A stretch of DNA of 64,000 bases, from assembly GCA_035235625.1 (NCBI GenBank), contig CP141143.1, positions 12,631,092 to 12,695,091 of the forward strand, written 5' to 3'. Below, in pieces: positions 10,798 through 22,400 of the stretch. Source of the DNA: Saururus chinensis (Eukaryota; Streptophyta; Magnoliopsida; Piperales; Saururaceae). How positions within the stretch are numbered: the stretch's first letter is position 1; every line of letters begins with the position of its first letter. The notes under the pieces were generated by a model. The model saw only the letters and a list, made by a program, of their open reading frames with translations, had not been told where the DNA came from and ran no database searches. A program made the position numbers and the translations under genes.

Positions 10798-11959
10798 ACA
10801 AAATAGGTAGCCTCATCATATGTCCCCGGTTCTGATCCAACAACTCTCACTTGTAGTAGAAAGCCGGAAAATGCTCTACCTACAGGTTGTAATCCACGGG
10901 ATAGCCCACGGGCTGTTAATCTAACCACTTGTGATCGTGTTTGGAAAAAAAGGCACCAGAGATTAATGATAGTAGGGGTTCATCTCATGGATGAACGATG
11001 ATTTTCTTATACCAGAATTTGTTCAATAAAACTTTACAACCGCTATTGATTGAACATAGAAAAATAGACCTCCTATTGTCGTATAAGACCTACTTTTCTT
11101 CGTTAGCTGACACCTTGGATGAATAACATACGTGTAATAGCATTATTTTAGAAATGAAAGGGCCGGATGCTCTACCTTGGATGGCTCACATGCACACAAT
11201 TGGAGAAACGCTAACTGGACTCTGCTATAGAATTCAATATACAAAATGAAATCAGCAAAATTTTGCATCTTCTTACAAGCCCCAATTATCTAATAGGCAT
11301 AAAATATTAAGATCTAAATAAATCCTTCGTATACTCTTGTACGTTGAACAATTTAATTAAACAATTAATTTGTCAACAACAGCTCTTCCATAACCATTTC
11401 ACTCTCTTGAAGCAATTTTTTACCCCAATCTCCAGCTGGTTAACAACAAATCGTCCATAATATAACGAAATGCCTCAGGTAGGGAAGTTAATTGGTTACC
11501 GATTTACACCCTTTAACTTTCTATTCAATTTGCATTAATTACCTACAGACATGTCCTCCTAGGGGTGCGAGTTTCAACAATCCCATTGGCATTGGTAGGA
11601 GTTGGCAGAATTAATAAGAGGATTAGTCAAAATGATCATTTGATTCACTTGAGCAAAGTGACGACCACAGGGTTTTGAATCACATTAGCATTAGAATGAG
11701 GAAGATTCGGATCCCTATGTCATCTATGTTTCCGCTGAGTAATTTTTGACAAGGAGGATACTTCAATATCTCATTCTTTCCCTAAACCTTTCTCTTATAC
11801 AATGATGGAAGTACTTCTACATTGTAGATAATTAATAGAAGCATGTCAAGCGGCTACAAAAGAAATTTACTCACAATTGATTGAATACAAAACTGTGTGG
11901 ATTATGATGTCAGTAAATACTAAATAAGTAGAAAAAATTTCAGTACCTCTACTGAACCC
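10798..11959. other. Intergenic DNA downstream of the helicase gene
   Basis: No gene is recognised. It should contain the 3' untranslated region of the minus-strand helicase gene next to 11960. The rest is A+T-rich with no repeat structure that I can see. Confidence 0.45.
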
Positions 11960-14900
11960 TTAATTCTGAGCCTTCTTCCTACGTTTGTGATATTCAGCTC
12001 CTCCACCCTTCCTTTTCTTTCCACCTTTAGATACATTTTGCCCCGGCTGATAGATACCACATTGTTGAATCAGGATAAAAGATGAAAGTGCTTAATAAAC
12101 ACTGGTGAATTGGACATCAGGGGAAAAAAACAAATAAACCGACCTCAGCAGAGAAAGTCTTGAGTGGATCTTTACTTCTGCCAAATCTCCTCTTCTGTCC
12201 ACGGTGGATAGGACCAGTTTTCCCCATAGCTGCTCTAGCAAGCTTTACTATCCTGCTTGCCTCCTTGGTTGTAGGGTCCACAAGGTAATCAGGTACAGTT
12301 CGCAGATGGCCTGGGGGAGGCTTCTTACTCAGTACCTTGTCATGCTTCAGCAACTCTGTCCAATCACCAGCAAAGACGAAAAGATATTACGAACTTGCAG
12401 TGGCTACTACTTCAAATGCATGTAAGTTAATAACTCACCCAAGTCCTTTGGATTATCCTGAAAATGAGCTCTCAACCTGGACATAACAATTTAAACATGA
12501 GAATTTATCTGTAATGCATATATAGGACCGAGAACAATATTCCCAAATACTCAGTAGTCAAGACTCAAACCAAACTGCAGAATAACCTTTTTTCTTTAAA
12601 TTCAAATTGAACTTACTTCTGAGAGTTAAGAATTTCATTCCTCAGGTCTTGTGCTCGAGATTCCTTTATAGCAATCTTCGTTACACTTTTTTGAATATCC
12701 TGAGAAGTTGCCACTTTCATCAACGACAAATAGAGTTTTTCATTAACAGCTAATAGAAAAACATGAAAAAACAAGAAAAAATTTAAACCTGCAAAAACAA
12801 TGAGCTGATGTAACTATAAGCAGTGAACTAAGATTTCAAGAAAAATTATATTAAAAAAAAACAAAGATTTCAAGAGAAAAGAAGAAAACATTCAAGGAAA
12901 AACACTTTCAAAACCAGTAGCAGCATCTATTCTTGTAGCAAGCCAAGATTTGGTAAACAGTAGAATGAGTGTTATGTTCTGCAGTAGTTAGACAATTAGA
13001 TAGGCAGTTATAGTAATGTGCATGTAGGTAGTTATGTTAGTGTGCACGTTGCTTTGTTTTTAATTAGTTATTAGTCAATTTCAGGCTATGTAGTTAGTTA
13101 GTTTTTTCTATGTAGCCTGATGGCCTAGGTTAGCCTTAAACAGGCTTTATCGTTGTAATCAGGAGATTAATGAAGAATTAGCCCTTTCCCCTCCTTCTCT
13201 CTGTCGATCTCTCTCCCGACTTAATCTCTAATTCCAGGATCGCACTTGCAAACTACAAGTACGTCCCCCACCCCTTCCTCCTCAATTCCTTTCCCTCAAT
13301 CTTCAGTTTTTCCCTCTTCCGCGTCTCTCCTTCACCATCAAAACAGGTACATAACAATGAGCAGCGTGAGGTAAATATATTTATTTTAACTTGCATGCAT
13401 ACATCCATTGTGCTAAAAAATTAATGCTCATGACTTGCTTAAAAAATCTACAGGAAAATTTTTTATTCAACCTTGTATTCCTCCATTCAACATGCAAAAG
13501 TAAATGGCTCACCAGGCATGCAGAACTTCTACTAGTTAATCAATAAAAGTATTACTGAATTTGGAAGCTTCCAAAAATTCCATTTGCATGCACTGATCTA
13601 TAAATGACTGACACGGTAATCATAATCAGAATATAGACGCACCTTTTCCTAACAATTTGAGGTCAGCGACATGAATCTTGCACCTCCACTCATGCATGCA
13701 TTGTGCTAACTCTTTTGTTAGAGAGAACATAATCGTATCCTTCCTTATTAACTCCATCCAAGTTTTCTTAGGTCTCTCTCTCCCCCTTTTAGTCTCTTCC
13801 ACTTGCATCCCCTCCAACCTTCTTACCAAGGCCTCCTTTAAGCATGCTCATACCAACACAGCCTACTCCCTAAGCTTCTCCCCCAAAGGGTGTTACCCCT
13901 AAATTCTCACGAATATACTCATATCTAATCCTATCCCTCCTATTTATGCCACACATTCACTTTAACATCCTTATTTCAGCTATATTTAGTTTATTCCTTC
14001 TTATGGGCCCAACACTCTACTCCATAGTGTATCTCAGGTCTAACTATTGTCCTCTAGAATTTAACTTCAAGCCTATTTGGGACTCGTCTATCACACAACA
14101 CCCTTGATGCAGCTCTCCACTTTGCTCACCCTGCATTAATCCTAATATCATCCCCTTTGTGTAGAGTGGATCCTAAATAGCGGAATTGCTTATATCTTGG
14201 CACTTCTTGCCCATATATTTCAACTAAGGGGACACCTACAATTCAACCTTCCCTAAAGATGAACTCCATATACTCCTTAGTTCTACTTAATCATAAAGCC
14301 TTTTATTCTAAGGCTTCCCTCCACATTTCTAACTTAGCATTTAATCCCACCTTAATCTCATCAACTAAATTTACATCATAAAAAAAGAGTGACTAACAGG
14401 ATATACTATGTTAGTAGAAAATTGCTATATGGCAAGTTCTGACAAATGAGAAGAGTGCCAACTCCACAAGAACAATATTAACAATACAGAAAATTTTCCA
14501 ATCTAGTAGATGCTAGATGGTGACATCTTTTACCTCAGCTCTATATCGTAATGATTCTACAGCACTTTTGGTGAGCAAAGGATACGGAGCAATATAATTT
14601 GATGATTGCTCACTGTCGGCACCTCTGAACAAAGATTTAATTTCTTCAAATATTTCCATCTCATCAGGTGAGACCTGTTCATAAAGTTACAGATCCATCA
14701 TCAAATAGAAAAATAATGAAATTATTGTATCTTAAACTACATTTACATTAACTATATCACTGCTACAAACACATTCTGAGATAACAGTCTCATATATATA
14801 GATTTCCTACTTAGGTCGTATGAGTTATTAAACACAATTGCACCACAAAAACTAACCAGAGAAATAGATGCACCAGCATTATGACCTCTTCCTGTGCGTC

Positions 14901-17900
14901 CAATTCGATGGACATATCCTTCAGTACTTTGAGGCATTTCAAAGTTTACCACCTGTCACCAACTTTTTAACTGGTAAAACAAAATAACTAAAACAGAATT
15001 TTATATTTCGCAGTAATGTCACATGATCTTGCTTTAATAAATTTGGAGCATGTCTTTAATTATTGGAAGTGCGCAAGTCCAATGTGGGCTCTGGCGTGGG
15101 GCCCATGCATGGGACAGCACATTGATGTAAGCATTGATTGTGTCTGAAATCATAAAGAATCTTAAGCAATATTTACACCATGTTCTTGTTTACTAATATA
15201 AGCAAAAAAACTAAGGAAAATCTAATGAAGTTGGCACACCCCCTAACTCCCCCCCCCCCAAAAAAAAAAAAATGAGTGTCACAGGATGGCAGAGATGCTG
15301 GGGCTGAAAATTTGCATAGTTGACATAAGGTAATTGGCAGCATGCAGTAAACTAGACACACAGTATATGTAATCAACATTCAAATGTTCATTTCAAAGTA
15401 GACAATAAAGTTGCCGGAAATTTCTGATTTCCATCATAGTAATCAGTACGTTTATCTAAGATGAAATGTTTTCTTCCTATCTTGACTTGTAATATCATAC
15501 CTTTCACGTAATTACTCCAAGATAAATATCACAATTCTATTATGTTTTCTCACTTTCCATTGAAAGAGGATCAGGAAAAAGGCAGCACAGGAGAAAATGA
15601 CTTTAAAACATGTCATTGCATGTACAAACGTGCACTGAAGCTATAACTAATGACAATATAACACCATATATCAAGTTAAAAAGTCCTAATGTATAGACCC
15701 CTTCTCATTGCAAAAAAATCGATCACAGAACAATTATAATGGGTAATATCACTGGGGAAATTGGACTGAGTCATCAACCTACCGTGTAGACATGTTTAAA
15801 GTCAATTCCTCTTACTACTCCAAATTCAGAATCTGGTTTTTGCTTTGCATGTTTTCCAGATCTCTTTGATCTGACACCCCTTTCACTATCTGTCTGTTCC
15901 TTGTCTTTCAGTTGACTACAATCTGTCGCTATTAGGTAATCAAAGAGACCAGCATTGAACTCCTGATCAAAAGTAACAAACACACGAAGCTATTAAACTC
16001 TTGAACTCAGCTAAGCTCAATTGAAATTAAAATAATAAAAAAATGCCAATCAGTCTAATAGGAATAAAAAAAATGAAAGAAGTGTAATTGCATTGAAAAG
16101 AACATACTTGAAGAATATGAAGACGTGAGTTTTGAGGCAATTCAGCATTTAGAACAGCTGACCTGATTCCAAACTGCCAAAAAGCAAGTTCCACAGTTAT
16201 TGATAAAAAGGAAACACCTTTCAGACATAATGAATAGAAAAATTAAAACTAGCATGAAGTCCATTTTTGAATAAACGCCATACACTTTTAGATTATCGTC
16301 ACACACTGATAAAAAATGTCCATCTTCAAAGTATTAAAGATTGGAGACAAATCCAAAATGTTTCTGAATTGTTATTACTCGAGAGCTTTGACTTCCAACA
16401 ATTAAACTACTAAACAAAGTGCAACTGGGATGTTAATAAATCAGAATTAAAAAGGAAAAGTTCTAAAAAAATGAAGAATAACTTGATGCATAAGTCCATA
16501 ATCAATCATAGTGTCCCCACAAAACAAAAAGATAAACATGGTAAGGATGAACAGAAACGAGACAACATACGATAGAAAAGACTGAAAGGGAACAATTACA
16601 CTGAAGGGAGTTGCATACCTTTTCTAGGAATAGCTTTAATCTATAGGCCATATCAATTGTATTTACAAATATAAGAACTTTTTTTTGAACAACTTCTAGC
16701 TTCAAAAGAGCCAACACGTGAAGCAATTTATCATGAGCACTACATGAAATCTGCAAGAGAACACAATAACTTTGTCATGTTAAGGTTTGTTCTATGGAAT
16801 TCATGACACAGAGAAAATTTCCAACAATTTCTTATAGCATTCATGAATTAAAAAATATCAACACATTTTTTGACCAATATATAATTCATACCCAAAATTG
16901 TTGAACACTTTCTGGTATGATCTCATTCTTCACAGTTTCTGTTTCTGGTAGCGTTAGGATGTATGGATTGTGTAGCACAAGCTTCTTCAACTTCTCCACA
17001 TCAGAGCTGCCAGAGATTACACTTCAAGTAAGTCATTTGACATAAGGGTTTCAGGTGTAAGCCTGTCCTACAATGTGTAGAACAAAGCATAAAAATATCA
17101 GAAACGAAACGAAAAGAACGTCACCTGGATGCTTTATTTAGATTTAGGTTGTCCAGCAAATGGTATAGTACACATTTTTTTGAAACAGAACAACGTTTTA
17201 ACACAGCTCATATAACCATAATTATTCACTTCAGAAGAAGAAAAATGCATGGTCAAATCCAAAGACAATAATTAATCAAAATTATTTCATTATAGTTTCT
17301 TTATTTCTCTTTCTGCACTCATAAACTACATCCTACTTATTTTTTAATGATTGACAAGTTTGTCCATAAGGTGTTTAAAAGAAATATCATTAAGGTTTCA
17401 ATATTGGAACCTTACTTGCTAAGCCCTTTAACGATTAAAACTATACAACAATTAATCCTCCTGTTGCAACATACACAGAGATGCCCAAAATATAAAGCAT
17501 ATTACTTGGCTCAATGCCCATAAATTGCAAAGAATATATATTAAAAAAAAAGATTCCCTACTTGAGGATATGTAAACACACCTCAAGGTAGCAGACATAA
17601 GAAGACACTGACAACGTCGGGAAACATGAGGGACTAGTGCTTTCAAGTCATCTTCGTACCCATAAGATAGAAGCAAATCTGCCTATGGAAAAAATATTAA
17701 GCGCTTCAATAAAAAATGCAATAAACAATTAATGCTGGTTACACTACAAACAAACTGATCCAAAAATCATATAAATATGGACAGTACATTATAGTAAATA
17801 GCCAATATGTTAAAAATTATAGTAAAAACTTGTAAAAAATAACAAACTCCCTATGAGAGTCTTCCTTATTACAGCATAATGCTAACAAACAAGTAATCAC

Positions 17901-19149
17901 CACTAATTCAACTGAACACTGTTATAAATACAAAAGGAGAGGACCCACGTATTTAAAAGAGTGTGCACCTCGTCCAAAACTAAGATAGAAAGAGAATCCT
18001 GGATGGATATTGATTGGAGCAGATTTTTTGACAAGCAAATTGAAATACACGCAGGCGTTGACACCAAGATATCAGGTGGTCCCGCCAGTGCAGCTCTCTG
18101 CATATACAAAAAATTCATACCCAGGTCAGGCCAAGTCAATAATTTATAAACCGGTTCTATATTACTCCTGAATAGATAAAATAAAACCAACTACGCAAGG
18201 CCCAATTGCATAAGAACCTACCATGTCAGACATGGGCATGCCACTTGTTAATTGTACAACTTTCAACTGAACCCGACATAGTTCATGTAGGGATATAACC
18301 TCCGAGTATACCTGCAAAATATATTCAAGGGTCAAAACATTTAAGAAATGAGAGCTATGAGAACTTAAATAACTCGGAGTCAACCACACAAAAAAATTCA
18401 TTTTCAGTGTCAAAACAAACAAAACAAAGCGCAAGATGGATATAGAAACACAGCAATGCTGCAGTCAAAAACTTGCCATACCTGCTGGCAAAGTTCCCGA
18501 GTAGGCACAAGTATTAAAGCACTAGGGGCAGCTTTCTTCGAACCATCATCAGAAAAAAGCTTATGAAGCAACGGGAGGAGGTAGGCATAAGTTTTCCCGG
18601 AACCAGTCTTTGCTCGGGCAACAACATCCTTACCTTCCTATACAACGTCATCAAAACATTACAAAGGAAATTATAGAAGTTGACCGCAACTCCAATCTAG
18701 ATAACCTTATAAAAAGAACTGTCATTTGGCTCAGATCATAAACAACTGCTATAGACCAAAACAGAGCTTACATTCAGCTAACAGCAATCATATAAGATTT
18801 CATTCTGTGAAAGATTTTATAACCCCAGCAACGTGCGCATACATAACTCAGTCCTGACTCCTACTGACAAACATGCAGTTAATTCTCCCCATCTCTAAAG
18901 CCCGGAACTTTAAGTGCATAAACAGAAATAAAATCACTACCCGCACGAAATTTGAATAATAAGGATTCATTCAATAGGAACAATTACCAGAATCAACGGT
19001 ATAGCCGAACTCTGAATGAGGGTTGGCTTATTGATGTTTTTCTTCGTCAGAGCACGAACAAGGCGCGGGTCCAAACCAAGTCCCTCAAAGCTTTCATCAC
19101 CCTCTTCCTCCTCCCCATTTGAAATCTTCCTATCTTCGGTATCCGACAT
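11960..19149 (-). CDS. RH16: DEAD-box ATP-dependent RNA helicase, RH16-like
   Basis: Fifteen coding exons give 595 residues (Arabidopsis RH16 is about 626). Exons from the start: 19149-18988, 18637-18482, 18311-18222, 18097-17969, 17682-17582, 17006-16892, 16750-16619, 16173-16108, 15962-15783, 14952-14857, 14674-14534, 12699-12617, 12476-12439, 12355-12144, 12046-11960. Motifs are complete: Q motif (22-46), AKTGSGKT (63-70), PTREL, DEAD (178-181, split by an intron), SAT (209-211), RGID (about 368-371), HRIGRTGR (392-399). The tail is basic, ending [10 protein letters not shown]. It is orthologous in pattern to yeast Dbp9, a nucleolar helicase for 60S subunit assembly. The ATG at 19149 (MSDTEDRK) is chosen because upstream in-frame codons lack an ATG. 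The 1.8-kb intron 11 holds a solo LTR and a LINE piece. All junctions keep frame, so the gene looks intact. Confidence 0.95.
12970..13356 (+). mobile_element. Solo LTR, 387 bp, with ATGAG target duplication
   Basis: The segment starts TGTTATGT and ends ACATAACA, the short inverted ends of an LTR. It is flanked by ATGAG at 12965-12969 and again at 13357-13361, an exact five-base target duplication. There is no internal retrotransposon sequence, so it is a solo LTR left by recombination between two LTRs. The TGTTA...TAACA type and small size suggest Ty1/Copia. It lies in intron 11 of the helicase gene, on the strand opposite to the gene. Confidence 0.9.
13626..14395 (-). mobile_element. LINE ORF2 3' fragment (RTE-like), broken
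   Basis: Read on the minus strand, this shows the carboxyl part of a plant LINE reverse transcriptase across several frames: pieces like [32 protein letters not shown], then [15 protein letters not shown] and ending [17 protein letters not shown]. The order matches the end of RTE-type plant LINE ORF2 (thumb region, then the RGRGRPKKTW and IHVADP motifs). Many stops and frame changes show it is dead. It is 5'-truncated, as usual for LINEs, and sits in intron 11 of the helicase gene in the same direction as the gene. Confidence 0.8.
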
Positions 19150-19464
19150 TTCCAATGACCTCAAATGTCCCCGCTTTTTAATTTTCGCCGGATTTCGGCG
19201 GTGTTTCCCGGCCAAGTGCGGCCTGGCTCGGAGCGTCGGGGTTTAGGGTTCTTCTTTACCAATAAATAACATCGCGAAATACGCTACCGTATTCATCTGG
19301 ACCGGACCGGACTAGATTGGAATGTAATATATATAAGAAAATCGGCTCCTATTTTGAGCCGGAAATATGAACCGGTCGAAGGCGAGTCGGAATTCAAGCC
19401 CAGCCGCCGTCGCCATCGGAATTAAAGCTCGAGTGAGTGTGAGTTGGGGGGAGAGGGGGAGGAG
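19150..19464. promoter_or_regulatory. Shared upstream region of two head-to-head genes
   Basis: Only 315 bp separate the start codons of the RH16-like gene (minus) and the KH gene (plus), so both promoters and both 5' leaders must fit here. A TATA-like stretch TATATATAA at 19328-19336 faces the KH gene about 130 bp before its ATG. On the helicase side, the minus strand carries AACCCTAA (19243-19250), the core of the telo box found in promoters of plant ribosome-biogenesis and translation genes. A bidirectional promoter is inferred; transcription starts are not visible. Confidence 0.6.
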
Positions 19465-22400
19465 ATGGATCCCTCCTCCTTGAAGCGGTCGCTGGATCAG
19501 CCGTCGGATGCCCACCACCGCCACGAGTCCAACGGCCCGGCGTCCTCGAGCTCGAAGCGCCGGCCCCACCCTTCTATGATCAGGCCCCCTCCGCCGCCCC
19601 TCAAGCTCTCCCCGGGCGAGATCCTCTTCCGGGTACTCTGTCCCGCCGACAAGACCGGCGCCGTCATCGGAAAGGGCGGCTCCATCATCCGCCAGTTCCG
19701 CCAGTCCACCGGCGCCAAAATCCGCATCGACGACGCAGTCCATGCCTCTGACGAGCGTGTCATCCTCATTGTCGCCGAAGCCGCCGCTGCCTCGGGCAAA
19801 AGGACCAGGGATCACCCGCTGGAGCCTGAAGGGGAGGCCAACGCCAGGTCGGGTGCCAAAAAGGAGGACGAATTAGAGAATGCGGTGGCGTTGGAGGACG
19901 AAGATTTGGTTTTGGCGTCGCCGGCGCAGCAGGCGCTGGTGAAAGTGTTTGAGAGGTTAGTGAAGGCGGATGAGGAGAGGATGATGGGGGGAAGTGCTGC
20001 GGATGGCGAGGAAGTCGGTGACGAGAAGGCGGGGTCAGCTGCCAATGTAGGTCTGGGTTCAGCGCAGGGATTGGTGGTTTGTCGACTTTTGGTTCCTAGC
20101 AATCAGGTCGGTTGTGTGCTCGGGAAAGGTGGGAAGATTGTGGAGAGAATAAGGCAAGAGACGGGGGCACAAATTCGAATTCTCGACAAAGAGCAGCTGC
20201 CCATTTGTGCTGCCGCTGGGGACGAATTAATTCAGGTAGGAGGATCCTCCACTTTAGCGAGGTTCATTAATAACATTTCTAGATTATTCTCAAGTTCTTA
20301 ACCAACGTTTAATTCACATATACGAGAGCTTCCTTCTTTAAGCGTCTGTCACGAGACTATAATGAAGAAAGATTGAGCTTACATATTATGTGTCGTCGGT
20401 GGTTTATTGTGTAAAAAAGGAGGATATTTTAGACCAATTAACATATATATATCGATTATAGGCAAGCTAACAAACGGAGGGGCAAGGAAAATAATATCTA
20501 ATCGCCAAATGATAAGATTGAGTATAAGGTTGGGAGGAGGAGGAGGAGAAAAGAAAGAGCATTTCTATGAGGAAACTTACTCTAGAGAGATCAAACTCTA
20601 GGTTCGGAACTGTATCCCCTTTCTATGTAGACTACATGATTTTTGAAACTTTGTGGAACTAGCTCAAGTGTACCTGTATTTTGTAAAAGCTCTCAAAGCT
20701 GATATATTGCAGCTGTTTTGTTATTTCACTGTGATTAAAATGCATCACCCTGATTGAAATAAAACTTGTTTTCTCTGATTCTCTGACTGGTATTACTAAA
20801 TTTTTTACCTTAAGTGTATGTGGGTGGAAAGTGCTAATTTTTTGTTGAGTTGAGGGCATCGCCTTATGAGATATAGAATATACTGGGACTTTCTAGTAGG
20901 ATGACTGTTAGGACATTGTATTGGACTACAACCTGAGGTGAGAAAATACGACGCGTAAAATGAAGTGTTGGATGATACTTTTTTTTTCTGAAAATGACTA
21001 AATTATAGGACATTATGTAACTACAAAATTTTCCTGTTCATAACCACCTGGGTATGGTTAATTTTGAAATTACTGGCACGCAAATGAAACCAAATTGTAG
21101 GAAAGTAGTGTGATAATTTGTTCAATAAGAAAAAAGGGAAAAAGCTTGAGTAAGGAAAGATATGAGAACATAGCTACAAAGCCATGCCTTTGCCAAAAGG
21201 ATATTCTACTTAATTATAGTTTGCAAAACCGACTTCACATTCTTTGATTTGTGAGAGAGAGAGAGAGTGTGTACGTGTGTGCATGCGTATGTGTGAGTAG
21301 AGCAACCAAAGAGTTACTTGAATTAGGATAAATCTGTTTTCTTATTTGTGATGGTTGAGAATGACCTTGACCTCACGAGTTCAATCAGGATTATGACCAG
21401 CAGGTCGAGTACTGCCGCAATTCTGGATTCCATGGAGCAACTCTGGTGTTTGGGCATGTCAGATGACAAGTGGAACAATTGTAAGGATTTTCAGTTGCAA
21501 TGGTGACTGCATCTCCAAGTCAGGATTTTTGCAATACGTAGCATGTTTTATCCTAACATATTCACAAAAATAGTATTTTTTCCCTTCAGATATTGACAAT
21601 AATTTACTCATTCTTTTTGTGCAGTCTCAGACCTGTATAGGAACTTGATTAGCAGGTTTGCAATGACAGATTTAGACAGTAAGCTGCTTTAATACGTGCT
21701 ATATCTCTCAATTTTTCTTGTATTGAGAGAAAAAATAATAAACCCCACCCCTCACTATGAGGTTTGCAAGTGTGACCTGGCAGAGCTTGTATTTTTTATA
21801 AGGCACCAATAAGCAAAATTTTTGTTAACCTAATAATCACGGTACTATATGGTGAAATTTTAATCACTATACTGGTCTACGTTCCTGATTTGAGTACATC
21901 TTTTTAGATAAAATGTTTATCAGTTTCATATACAAATGTATCCCACTATTTTTGTACTATTTTCCTGTATCAATTTTCTATCCTGGTTTTCATATTTTTT
22001 TCAAATGTAATTACGGCTGGATAATTCTAGAAGATGGCTGAGGCAGCGCAATCGATAGAAAAAAAGATAAAAAGGAAGATGTTAAGACTGCAAGGGTTGT
22101 ATATGTATGGTTAATTTGTAAAGATCTTGGAGTATCTAAATTAATCTTGATTGGTTTGATATTTCTCCTTAAACAGCACTTTTGATGTGGATTACTAATT
22201 ACAGAATGTGCATACTAAGTATTATAGGGCTCATTTATATGTATTTATATTTGTATTTAAAGCACTGACTTATGACCATTTTTATATTAGAATATGAAGG
22301 TAGGCAGTCAATGCACTTAACTATTTTTAATTTTTTTTTTTCTTTATATGACCTTTGTAGCAGAACTTCATAGTAAGCATGCCGCCTTTATTGACATGCT

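Noticed and set aside
15173-15379. Poly-C/poly-A stretch in helicase intron 9 as a retro-inserted transcript end
   Set aside because: Only a homopolymer junction is seen, with no gene-like body or target duplication.
19150-19215. Longer helicase start (22 extra residues before MSDTEDRK)
   Set aside because: That extension begins at TTG, not ATG; the first in-frame ATG is at 19149 and gives a family-typical start.
19312-20102. Long minus-strand frames opposite the first KH exon
   Set aside because: They are shadows of a G+C-rich coding exon; the plus frame encodes two KH domains and joins in frame to the next exons.
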